Origin: Myxococcota bacterium
GTDB lineage: Bacteria > Myxococcota_A > Bradymonadia > UBA7976 > UBA1532
Reading direction: 5' to 3'
Assembly: GCA_963169045.1 (NCBI GenBank)
Contig: CAUJDF010000071.1
Span: 1 to 64,000 of the forward strand
DNA: 64,000 nt
The notes below the pieces were generated by a model. It did not search any database, was not told the origin of the DNA, and worked only from the letters and a program-made list of their open reading frames with translations. Positions 53,786-61,572 of this stretch are shown here, in pieces. Each line of letters opens with the position of its first letter. Within the stretch, counting starts at the first letter, position 1. The position numbers and the translations under genes are program-made.

Positions 53786-54972
53786 AGGCCCCCCTCACCC
53801 TCGGAGCGCTCTGCGCGGCGATCGCGTCGGGCGGGCTCGCCGCCGCGGAGCCCGCGGCCGCGCCCGCCGGCGAGGTCGTCGCGCGCACGAGGCTCTGGCT
53901 GCGCCTCGATCCGCGCGCCGACGACGCGATCGGCAGCGTGTCGGTGGCGGCGCGCGGCGACGTCGACGCCGAGGCGAGCGCGTGGATCGCGGGGTGGCCG
54001 CGCGACGAGGGCGATCCGGTCACCGGCGACGTGCGGACGCTCTTCGTGCGCGACACGTTCGGGCCGGCCTGGGTGGCGATCGGCCGGCAGTGGACGGCGA
54101 TCGGCGGGCTGCGGCTCGAGACGTTCGACGGCGCGACGGCCGGCATCGGCTGGGATCCCGTGGCCGTGCGCGCCCGCGCGGGCCTCGCGCGCCCCGACGA
54201 GGGGCCCGGTTTCGGCGACGCGCTGCTCGCCGCGGCCGAGGCGGCGGTGACCGCCGGCGACGTGTCGGCCACCGTCGGCGCGAGCCTCGAGCGCGCCACC
54301 GACGTGGCGCCCCGCGGCCGCTGGACGCTCGCCGCCGACTGGGTGCCCTCCGCCGACTTCACCGCCCGCGCCGGCGCCACCGCCGACGCCGCCGCGCGCG
54401 CGCTCGTCGAGGCGCGGATCGAGGTCGGCGCCCGTCCGCTGGATTACGTGTGGATCCGCGGCTTTGCGCGACGCACGCACCTCGACCGCCTGCTCGGCGC
54501 CGACGAGATCCTCAGCGCGTTCGCCGTCGCCGAAGCCGAGAACGAGGCGGGCGGCGTCGCCGAGTGGCGCGTGGTCGAGGCGGTCTCGGTCCGCGGCGAG
54601 GGCGCGGCGCTGGGCCCGGCCGAGAGCCGCTGGCGCACGGGCGTCGACGTGCGCCCCGCGGCCGGCGCGTGGGTCGGCGGCGAGGGCACGCTCCTGCTCG
54701 ACCACGACGGCCGCACCGCCATCGCCCGCGCCGGCACCCGCTGGCCGCTCGTCGCGACGCTCTTCGGCACCGCCGATCTCGTGGTCGCCGAGGGCGACGA
54801 CGCGTGGACGCGCACCGGCCGCCTCGGCCTCGGCCTGACGCCCTGGGAGGACTGGACGCTGTTCGGCGCCTTCGAAGCGGAGCGATCCATCGCGTGGCGC
54901 GAGCGCTACGCCGGCCTGGTGCTGCTCGAGTACGCGCTCGGCGCGCCCACCCGCTTCGGAGGCATCCCGTGA
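53782..54972 (+). CDS. outer-membrane beta-barrel, porin of the cytochrome conduit
   Basis: 396 residues with a Sec signal (TLGALCAAIASGGLAAAE). The rest is alternating strands with aromatic ends and short turns (WVAIGRQWTAIGGLRLETFDG; WTLAADWVPSADFTARAGATAD; WVGGEGTLLLDHDGRTAIARAGTRW) and ends in a short tail after ALGAPTRFG. No haem motif. It is embedded between two multihaem genes with ATGA and GTGA overlaps. That order is what porin-cytochrome complexes (MtrB or OmbB type) show: the porin houses a cytochrome that crosses the outer membrane. It is shorter than MtrB (~700), so fewer strands are expected; I count room for about 16-20. Confidence 0.75.
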   Translation: MKAPLTLGALCAAIASGGLAAAEPAAAPAGEVVARTRLWLRLDPRADDAIGSVSVAARGDVDAEASAWIAGWPRDEGDPVTGDVRTLFVRDTFGPAWVAIGRQWTAIGGLRLETFDGATAGIGWDPVAVRARAGLARPDEGPGFGDALLAAAEAAVTAGDVSATVGASLERATDVAPRGRWTLAADWVPSADFTARAGATADAAARALVEARIEVGARPLDYVWIRGFARRTHLDRLLGADEILSAFAVAEAENEAGGVAEWRVVEAVSVRGEGAALGPAESRWRTGVDVRPAAGAWVGGEGTLLLDHDGRTAIARAGTRWPLVATLFGTADLVVAEGDDAWTRTGRLGLGLTPWEDWTLFGAFEAERSIAWRERYAGLVLLEYALGAPTRFGGIP

Positions 54973-55979
54973 AGCGCCTCCTGCCGCTGCTGCTGCTCGC
55001 CGCGTGCGCCTCCGAGACGCGCGCCCCGCGCGAGGCGGGCGTGGGGCACGTGGCGCACGCGCGCGCCGGCGTGCACTGCACCCGCTGCCACGGCGACCTG
55101 GCCGTCGGTCCGGCGCCGCACCTGCCCGACGACGCCACCTGCGCCGGCTGCCACGCCGAGGCGCACCCCGGCCAGGAGAACCGCGCCTGTACGGCGTGCC
55201 ACGTCGACGCCGACGCCCGCGCCACGCTCGTCACCGCGGCGGCGGCGATGCGCTTCGACCACGCGCGCCACCTGCCCGAGGTGCGCGGCGACTGCGTCGG
55301 GTGCCACCGCGGCGCCGTGCGGCCCGACGTCGAGCACCCGAGCGGACTGCCGGCGATGAACGACTGCCGCCCCTGCCACGACGACCTGCTCGACCGCGGG
55401 ACGTGCGACGCGTGCCACGTCTCGCTCGCGCAGTACCCGGTGCGCCCGGCCACCGGCATGGCCCACGCCGCCGACTTCCTGCGCCGGCACGCGCTCGAGG
55501 CGCGCGTCGCCCAGGACCGCTGCGCGTCGTGCCACACGCAGTCGTCGTGCGCCGACTGCCACGACCAGCGCGCGCCGCTCGCGCCCGACGTGGCGTTCGC
55601 GGACCGCCCGGACCGCGCCTTCGTGCACCGGCCCGGCTACGTCGGCTGGCACGCCGGCGAGGCCCGTCTCGACGGCGCCGCCTGCCTGGGCTGCCACGGC
55701 GAGTCGTCGTGCGCCGCGTGCCACGCGCAGCGGCTGCCCGCCGGCTCGCCGCACCCCGCCGACTGGGCCTCGCCCGGTCCCGGTCCGAACCTGCACGCCG
55801 CCGCCGCCCGCCGCGATCTGATGGCCTGCGCCGGGTGCCACACGGGATCGGGCGGCGACACGTGCGTCGCGTGCCACGCGTCGGGGCGCCCCGGCGGCTC
55901 CCCGCACGGCGGCGCCCGGCCCGCCGGCGATCCGACGCGCGACCGGCCGTGCCGCGCCTGCCACGGAGGTGCGCCGTGA
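54969..55979 (+). CDS. 13-haem c-type cytochrome lipoprotein
   Basis: 336 residues from GTG 54969, whose GTGA overlaps the porin stop. Lipobox LLLLLAACAS puts the lipid at Cys13. There are 13 CxxCH motifs, some paired closely (CASCHTQSSCADCH; CLGCHGESSCAACH), as in compact haem wires. The mature part has almost no other domain. Placed after the porin gene, it is a candidate for the cytochrome inserted in or docked to the porin, on the periplasmic side. Confidence 0.92.
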   Translation: MKRLLPLLLLAACASETRAPREAGVGHVAHARAGVHCTRCHGDLAVGPAPHLPDDATCAGCHAEAHPGQENRACTACHVDADARATLVTAAAAMRFDHARHLPEVRGDCVGCHRGAVRPDVEHPSGLPAMNDCRPCHDDLLDRGTCDACHVSLAQYPVRPATGMAHAADFLRRHALEARVAQDRCASCHTQSSCADCHDQRAPLAPDVAFADRPDRAFVHRPGYVGWHAGEARLDGAACLGCHGESSCAACHAQRLPAGSPHPADWASPGPGPNLHAAAARRDLMACAGCHTGSGGDTCVACHASGRPGGSPHGGARPAGDPTRDRPCRACHGGAP

Positions 55980-57988
55980 TCCGCCGGCTGCTGCGGCGCT
56001 ACCGCAAGTTCCTGCTCATCGCCGGCGCGGCGAGCGTGATCATCGGCGCGCCCATCGCCTACAAGGCGCACGACTACATCCAGAACGACCCGAACTTCTG
56101 CACGTCGTGCCACATCATGGACGACGCCTTCAGCCGCTGGTCCGAGAGCGGCCACAAGGACGTCAACTGCCACACGTGCCACCCCGGCGATCTCGCCAGC
56201 AACCTGCACCAGGTCTGGGTGACGTTCACCTCCGACCAGAGCACGGTGAAGAAGCACGCCCACGTGCCCGCGGAGATCTGCGGGCAGTGCCACCTGTCGA
56301 ACGACCCGAAGTGGAAGCAGATCGCGGAGACCGCCGGCCACAAGCTGCACTTCGGGCAGCTCGGCGTGCAGTGCGTGACGTGCCACGCCGCCGAGATCCA
56401 TCAGTTCCGGCCGACCGACGAGATGTGCAAGGGGTGCCACTACACGCAGACCGTCGGGCTGACGGCCATGCAGCGCAACCACTGCACGTCGTGCCACGAC
56501 TTCCTCGGGCCGGTGGCCGCGGGGCTGCGGCCGGACAACGCGAAGTGCGGCGAGTGCCATGCCCAGGGCATCGACGGCGCGCCGGCGCTCGCCACGGGCT
56601 GGCACGACGGCGTCGCGTGCGGTGACTGCCACCCCGTGCACGACCCGGCGATGAACTCCGACGAGGCGCCGACGCGCGACGGCGCCGCGCGTCCCTGCGC
56701 CGAGTGCCACGCCGACGTCCCCGATCCCACGTTCGTGTTCGGCGGGGAGGACGCGTCGCGGTCGCGGACGGCGAAGGCGGCCGGCGGACGGGCGGGCGCC
56801 GCCCGGGGCCGCGGCGCGCGCAGCGGCCTGCCGGGCGAGGGCCACGACCGCTGCGCCTCGTGCCACGTGCCGCACTCCGCGGTGTCGCCGGTGGAGCGGT
56901 GCCGCGACTGCCACGTCGACGCCGCGGCGCGCCTGCCCGTCGACGGGCCGCACGTCTGCACCGACTGCCACGTGGCGCACGAGCCGGACGTCGACCCGCG
57001 CGACCGCTGCGACGACTGCCACCGTCCGGCGCAGGCGCTCGCCGCCGCCACGCCGGTCGCCGAGCACCGCGACTGCGTCAACTGCCACGAGGCGCATGCG
57101 CCGGGCCCGCCCGACGCGCCCGCGTGCGCCAACTGCCACGCGGACGAGGCCCGGCTCGCGCGCGCCGGCGGCCCCGCCGCCCACCAGCAGTGCGCGGGCT
57201 GCCACAAGGTCCACGCGCCGGAGTCGCCGCGCCGCTGCGCCAGCTGCCACGGCGAGCCCACCGCGGCCGACGCGCCCCCCGCGCACCGCGACTGCGACAA
57301 CTGCCACCGTCCGCACGGATCGCCGCTCGCCGGCGAGGCGAAGTGCGCGGAATGTCACGCAAATCCGGTGCAGCAGGCCGCGCTCGGCCCGCGGGAGCAC
57401 GGCCGCTGCGGCGACTGCCACACGGCCCACGATCCGACGCCGGTGCCCGGCGACACCTGCGCCGGCTGCCACACGGTCCGGACCGACGCGCCGCACGCGG
57501 ACTGCACCTCGTGCCACCCGCGCCACGACCGCCGTCCGCCGGCGGCCCTGTGCGCCGGCTGCCACGCCGAGAAGGTCCAGCGCGGCATCCCGGCGGGCCA
57601 CGCCGACTGCACCGGCTGCCACGCGCCGCACCGCGTCTCCCCCGAGGGCGCGTGCGCCGCCTGCCACGCCGGCCCGGCGGCGGGCGCCCGCACCGCGGCC
57701 CGGCCCGAGCACCGCGAGTGCGCGAGCTGCCACGGCGACGCGCACGGCCGGGCCGCGCCGTCCTGCAAGGACTGCCACGCCGACGCCACGAGCACCGGAT
57801 TGCACGCCGTGGAGGCGCACCGCGACTGCGCGGGCTGCCACGGCGACCACCCGCCCCGGCCGGCGCCGGCGCGGATCTGCCTCGATTGCCACGACATGGA
57901 TCGCATCGCGCGCCATCCCCCGGAGGCGCGCGGGGTCACGACGTGTTCGGGTTGCCACAACTTCCGGGGGAAGGGAGAGGGACGATGA
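55976..57988 (+). CDS. 30-haem NapC/NirT-anchored cytochrome
   Basis: 670 residues from GTG 55976 (GTGA overlap with the stop before it; GGAGG 6 bases upstream). The N-terminus is a single TM helix (YRKFLLIAGAASVIIGAPIAY), followed by NDPNFCTSCHIMDDAF, the NapC/NirT signature of quinol-oxidising anchors. The first nine CxxCH (residues ~41-245) form the NapC/NrfH-like and spacer part. After a low-complexity linker (~255-285) come about 21 further CxxCH motifs in an array of about 17-23-residue repeats (C..CHxxHxP). In total 30 haems. It would take electrons from menaquinol and hand them across the periplasm. I know no named family combining both parts. Confidence 0.9.
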   Translation: MIRRLLRRYRKFLLIAGAASVIIGAPIAYKAHDYIQNDPNFCTSCHIMDDAFSRWSESGHKDVNCHTCHPGDLASNLHQVWVTFTSDQSTVKKHAHVPAEICGQCHLSNDPKWKQIAETAGHKLHFGQLGVQCVTCHAAEIHQFRPTDEMCKGCHYTQTVGLTAMQRNHCTSCHDFLGPVAAGLRPDNAKCGECHAQGIDGAPALATGWHDGVACGDCHPVHDPAMNSDEAPTRDGAARPCAECHADVPDPTFVFGGEDASRSRTAKAAGGRAGAARGRGARSGLPGEGHDRCASCHVPHSAVSPVERCRDCHVDAAARLPVDGPHVCTDCHVAHEPDVDPRDRCDDCHRPAQALAAATPVAEHRDCVNCHEAHAPGPPDAPACANCHADEARLARAGGPAAHQQCAGCHKVHAPESPRRCASCHGEPTAADAPPAHRDCDNCHRPHGSPLAGEAKCAECHANPVQQAALGPREHGRCGDCHTAHDPTPVPGDTCAGCHTVRTDAPHADCTSCHPRHDRRPPAALCAGCHAEKVQRGIPAGHADCTGCHAPHRVSPEGACAACHAGPAAGARTAARPEHRECASCHGDAHGRAAPSCKDCHADATSTGLHAVEAHRDCAGCHGDHPPRPAPARICLDCHDMDRIARHPPEARGVTTCSGCHNFRGKGEGR

Positions 57989-60126
57989 AACGCTGGTTGA
58001 CCGCGAGCGTCGCGCTGCTCGCGCTCGCCTGCGAAGGTCCGACGGGATCGCGCGGACCGCAGGGCGAGCAGGGCGAGCCCGGGGCCGAAGGTGAGCCCGG
58101 CCAGCAGGGCCCGCAAGGTCCGCAAGGGGACGAAGGCGACCCCGGCGGCGCGGGCGGACGCGGCGAGCAGGGCGAGGACGGGCCGCAGGGCCCCGCGGGC
58201 GAGGACGGCGAGCCCGGCGCGCCGGGCGAGCAGGGCGAGCAGGGCGAGCAGGGTCCGGAGGGGCCGCAGGGTCCCGGCGGCGAGGACGGCGACGACGGCG
58301 CCGACGGCCGCAGCGCGCTCTTCACCGACGAAGAGGTGATCGTGGTCGTCGACTCGGTCGACGTCGACGAAGCCGGCCGCCCGATCGTGATGTTCCGCCT
58401 GACCGACGGCGACGACAAGCCGCTCGACCGCACCGGCACCTACACCGAGGGCGTCGTCGACCTCGCGTACACGCTGGCCGTCTACAACGCCGACGACACG
58501 TGGACGAGCTACATCACCCGCGAGGCCCGCGCCGGTCAGGTCGTCACGCAGCAGGCGACGAGCGAGAACAACGGCGCGCTCGAGCCCCTCGAGTTCGGCC
58601 AGTACATGTACACCTTCGCGACCGCGCTGCCCGCCGAGGCGGATCGCGAACGGCCGCACCGCATCGTCATCGGCGCGCGGCGCACGCTGCAGGACGGCGC
58701 CCGCACCGGCTCCTCGACCGCCGTCGACTTCGTCCCGTCGAGCGACGAGGTGCCGGTCGTGCCGCCGAACGTGGACGTCGACAACTGCAACGCGTGCCAC
58801 CGCGGCCTCGAGGGCCACGGCGGCCGCTGGACGGACACGACCGCCTGCGTGACGTGCCACACGGCGCAGACGATCGACCCGGACACCAACAACTCGGTGC
58901 GCTTCGACATCATGGTCCACCGCATCCACGCCGGCGCGAACCTGCCGAGCGTCCAGGGCGGCGAGCCCTACCAGATCATCGCCCGCGGCACGGTCCACGA
59001 CTTCTCGAACGTCGTGTTCCCGCGGCGCCTGGCCGACTGCAACGCCTGCCACGTCGAGGGCAAGCCGGGCGGCGCCGAGGTCACCTCGTGCACGTCGTGC
59101 CACGACCGCACCGCGTTCGGCCAGCAGGTCCCCGACGGCTGGACGCGCCACCTCGCCGGCCCGCAGCCCGAGGACCGCTGCGCCGCCTGCCACCCCGCCG
59201 ACGCGCCGTCGCCGGGCGTGTGGGACGCGCACCGCGCGCCGCTGCTCGACCCCGCGCTCGAGCTTGCGGGCCTGCGCACGGAGATCCTCGGGGTCGACGG
59301 CGCGGCGGCCGGCGCGGCGCCGACCGTGCGCTTCCGCCTGCTCGACGGCGCCGGCCAGCCCGTCGATCCGGCGCGCCTCGACAGCCTCGAGGTCACGGTC
59401 GCCGGCCCGGTGCCGGACTTCTCGTGGACGGTGACCAACGGCGGCGTGCAGGCGCGCGTGGTGGCCGACGGCGACGCGCTCGCGGTGCCGCTGGCGAATC
59501 CGATCCCGGCGGACGCCACGGGCACCGTCGCCGTGGGCATGGTCGCGTACCGCTACGTGCCCTACGGCTCGGGGCGCAACGACTCGATCGGCCGCGAGAC
59601 GGGCGGCAATCCGGTCGCCTACGTCGCGCTCGGCGAGGGCGCCGCCGCACGGCCGCGCAACGAGGTCGAGCTGGCGAAGTGCAACGCCTGCCACGGCGAG
59701 CTGGCGCTGCACGGCGGCTCCCGCAAGGAGATCGCGTACTGCCAGGAGTGCCACCACCAGAATGCGACCGACGTCGCGCGCCGTCCCGCGGATCAGGGCC
59801 CCCCGGCGAGCATCGAGCTCGGGCCGATGGTGCACGGCATCCACGCCGGCCACATGCGCGAGAACGGGCTCGTGATTTACGGCTTCGGCAACTCGCGGCA
59901 CGACTTCGGGCACGTCGCGTTCCCCGGCGCGCTGAATGACTGCGGCGCCTGCCACACCGGCAGCGGCTGGACGGATCCGTCGACGAAGATGTGCACGAGC
60001 TGCCACGACAGCAGCGACGCGAAGGCCCACGCCGCGCTCGAGACGGCGCCCGACGGCACCGAGGCCTGCGGCGTCTGCCACGGCCCGGGCCGCGAGTTCG
60101 CCGTCGACGTGCTTCACGCCCGCTGA
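57985..60126 (+). CDS. decaheme OmcA/MtrC-like surface cytochrome on a collagen-like stalk
   Basis: 713 residues from ATG 57985 (ATGA overlap). Lipobox ALLALAC puts the lipid at Cys16. Residues 18-110 are 31 uninterrupted Gly-X-Y triplets (GPQGEQGEP-like), a collagen-like stalk rich in Pro, Glu and Gln. The rest is an OmcA/MtrC-family decaheme cytochrome: a split beta domain (LFTDEEVIVVVDSVDVDEAG...), then CNACHRGLEGHGGRW with five haems (CxxCH at CNACH, CVTCH, CNACH, CTSCH, CAACH), a second beta domain, and five more (CNACH, CQECHH, CGACH, CTSCH, CGVCH), ten in total. MVHRIHAGANLP and MVHGIHAGH mark the two pentahaem halves. Terminal surface electron donor by analogy with MtrC/OmcA. Confidence 0.93.
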   Translation: MKRWLTASVALLALACEGPTGSRGPQGEQGEPGAEGEPGQQGPQGPQGDEGDPGGAGGRGEQGEDGPQGPAGEDGEPGAPGEQGEQGEQGPEGPQGPGGEDGDDGADGRSALFTDEEVIVVVDSVDVDEAGRPIVMFRLTDGDDKPLDRTGTYTEGVVDLAYTLAVYNADDTWTSYITREARAGQVVTQQATSENNGALEPLEFGQYMYTFATALPAEADRERPHRIVIGARRTLQDGARTGSSTAVDFVPSSDEVPVVPPNVDVDNCNACHRGLEGHGGRWTDTTACVTCHTAQTIDPDTNNSVRFDIMVHRIHAGANLPSVQGGEPYQIIARGTVHDFSNVVFPRRLADCNACHVEGKPGGAEVTSCTSCHDRTAFGQQVPDGWTRHLAGPQPEDRCAACHPADAPSPGVWDAHRAPLLDPALELAGLRTEILGVDGAAAGAAPTVRFRLLDGAGQPVDPARLDSLEVTVAGPVPDFSWTVTNGGVQARVVADGDALAVPLANPIPADATGTVAVGMVAYRYVPYGSGRNDSIGRETGGNPVAYVALGEGAAARPRNEVELAKCNACHGELALHGGSRKEIAYCQECHHQNATDVARRPADQGPPASIELGPMVHGIHAGHMRENGLVIYGFGNSRHDFGHVAFPGALNDCGACHTGSGWTDPSTKMCTSCHDSSDAKAHAALETAPDGTEACGVCHGPGREFAVDVLHAR
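58036..58314 (+). repeat. collagen-like Gly-X-Y repeat of the surface cytochrome
   Basis: A 9-base-period coding repeat (ggcgagcag, ggcccgcag and variants), 31 triplets without interruption. It should form a trimeric triple helix or at least an extended stalk. Confidence 0.9.
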
Positions 60127-60137
60127 CGCCCGCGCGA

Positions 60138-60143
60138 TACACT
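60138..60143 (+). promoter_or_regulatory. possible -10 element (TACACT), near-leaderless
   Basis: GATACACT ends 6 bases before the GTG at 60150. The run GATACAC is also found just before rtcR on the other strand. No Shine-Dalgarno in the gap. Confidence 0.45.
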
Positions 60144-60149
60144 CGCGCG

Positions 60150-61133
60150 GTGCGCCGCCTCGCCACCGCCTGCCTCCTGCTCCTCGCCCTCGCCGCCGAC
60201 GCGCTCGGCGCCCCCCGGCACTTCGTCTTCTTCGGGAGCGACCGGGAGCGCATCCGCGAGCGCAGCTTCCTCGACGCCCCCCACGTCGCCGGCGCGCAGC
60301 TCAGGTACAGCTGGCGCGAGCTCGAGCCCGAGCGCGGCCGCTACGCGCTCGGGCCGCTCCTCGAAGACCTCGCGTTCCTCGAGCGCCACGGCAAGCGGCT
60401 CTGGGTGCAGATCCAGGACGTGTCCTTCTCGGCGCGCGTGCTGGTCCCCGAGTACCTCGTGAAGGATCCGGCCTTCGGCGGGGGCGTGGCGCCGCAGTTC
60501 TCGGAGGGCGCGCCGCCGCGCTTCGCCGGCTGGGTGGCGCGGCGCTGGGATCCGGCGGTGCGCGCCCGCTTCGTCGCGCTGCTCGAGGCGGTCGGCGCCG
60601 CCGTCGACGGTCGCGTCGAGGGGGTGAACCTGGCCGAGACCTCCATCGAGCTCGCCGATCCCGGCCCGGCCGGGTTCACCCCCGCCGGTTACGCCGCGGC
60701 GATTCGGGAGATCATGACCGCCGCGCGCAAGGCGTTCTCGCGCTCGCGGGTGATCGTCTACGCCAACTTCATGCCGGGCGAGTGGCTCCCCCACGACGAT
60801 CGCGGGCACCTGCGCGCGATCTACGCGCACGCCGGGCGCATCGGCGTCGGCGTCGGCGGACCCGACCTCCTGCCGCACCGCAAGGGTCAGCGGAACCACA
60901 GCCTGCCGCTCATCGCCGCGCGCGGTCCCGACGTGGTCGCCGGTGTCGCCGTCCAGGACGGCAACCTCGCCGACAAGGACGCGGCCACGGGCCGGCCCGT
61001 GACCGTGGCCGCGCTGTACCGCTTCGCCCGTGACTCGCTGCGGCTCGACTACCTCTTCTGGGGGACCGAGGAGCCTTACTACTCGCGGGACGTGCTGCCG
61101 TTCCTGCGCGCGCTCGCCGCCGGCGCCGAGTAG
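60150..61133 (+). CDS. exported glycoside hydrolase-like TIM-barrel protein
   Basis: 327 residues from GTG 60150, signal RLATACLLLLALAADALGA. The body reads as a (beta/alpha)8 barrel: AQLRYSWRELEPERGRYALG (Trp/Glu-containing first strand), ERHGKRLWVQIQDVSF, EGVNLAETSIEL and SRVIVYANFMPGEWLP. This is like family-A glycosidases (GH42/GH5-like), with Glu in NLAE and possibly in WGTEE as acid/base and nucleophile. Substrate unknown. It lies 23 bases after the cytochrome operon but has its own promoter-like element. Confidence 0.72.
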   Translation: MRRLATACLLLLALAADALGAPRHFVFFGSDRERIRERSFLDAPHVAGAQLRYSWRELEPERGRYALGPLLEDLAFLERHGKRLWVQIQDVSFSARVLVPEYLVKDPAFGGGVAPQFSEGAPPRFAGWVARRWDPAVRARFVALLEAVGAAVDGRVEGVNLAETSIELADPGPAGFTPAGYAAAIREIMTAARKAFSRSRVIVYANFMPGEWLPHDDRGHLRAIYAHAGRIGVGVGGPDLLPHRKGQRNHSLPLIAARGPDVVAGVAVQDGNLADKDAATGRPVTVAALYRFARDSLRLDYLFWGTEEPYYSRDVLPFLRALAAGAE

Positions 61134-61143
61134 ACGCCCCCGG

Positions 61144-61185
61144 CCGAGGGCGTTCCGCGGTCCCCCGTCTTCGCCCTCGGAACGC
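61144..61185 (+). terminator. two mutually exclusive stem-loops after the glycosidase gene
   Basis: CCGAGGGCG (61144-61152) pairs with CGCCCTCGG (61172-61180). Alternatively GCGTTCCG (61150-61157) pairs with CGGAACGC (61178-61185). The arms overlap, so only one stem can form. It may be a terminator without T-run, or an edge of the repeat array that follows. Confidence 0.4.
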
Positions 61186-61402
61186 ACTCGAAGCCGCTTC
61201 CCAAGGGCGCGCCTCAGGCCGCACGCGCTCGAGATGCCCGTCTTCTAAGGACGCCCCTCAGGACGCACTCCTAAGGGCGCCCCTCAGGACGCACCCGCTC
61301 GAGGTCCCCGCTTCCTAAGGGCGCCCCTCAGGACGCACCCGCTCGAGGTCCCCGCTCCCTGAGGGCGCCCCTTGGCCCGCACGCGCTCGACGTGCCCGCG
61401 GT
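61146..61402 (+). repeat. degenerate ~44-bp tandem repeat array
   Basis: Two nearly identical full units lie at 61271-61314 and 61315-61358 (one difference), a diverged full unit at 61359-61402, another at 61200-61244, a truncated one at 61245-61270, and weaker traces back to 61146. Each unit has the palindrome GGGCGCCC (or close), then CAGGACGC and CTCGAG. No coding frame fits. With the flanking sequence it fills the 439-base gap between the glycosidase and TetR genes. Confidence 0.75.
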
Positions 61403-61516
61403 CACGCGCGCCCGACGAGATCGCGGCGGTCCGCCGGGCCGCGCCGCGTCCCCGGCGCCGGACGCGCGCTCGCCGCTGCGGCCGCGGGCGCTTCTGCCGT
61501 CGCGACAGCGCCGGCC

Positions 61517-61545
61517 TTGACGCGGCGCCGCGTCGTCGATAGCTA
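61517..61545 (+). promoter_or_regulatory. sigma-70-like promoter of the tetR-cupin pair
   Basis: TTGACG (61517-61522) and TAGCTA (61540-61545) with a 17-base spacer. The -10 lies inside the dyad below, as expected for a repressor-controlled promoter. Confidence 0.5.
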
Positions 61546-61558
61546 GTAAGCACTAGCT
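61541..61558 (+). promoter_or_regulatory. TetR operator: AGCTAGT-aagc-ACTAGCT
   Basis: A perfect 7-bp inverted repeat with a 4-base centre, 15 bases before the TetR start codon and overlapping the predicted -10. Its AT content is high for this genome. Very likely the autoregulatory site of the following gene. Confidence 0.75.
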
Positions 61559-61572
61559 TTGGGGGACGAGAC

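Noticed and set aside
61146-61402. CRISPR array
   Set aside because: Units abut one another with no unique spacers and no cas genes are present. The CARF-like domain of RtcR is also not a sign of CRISPR here.
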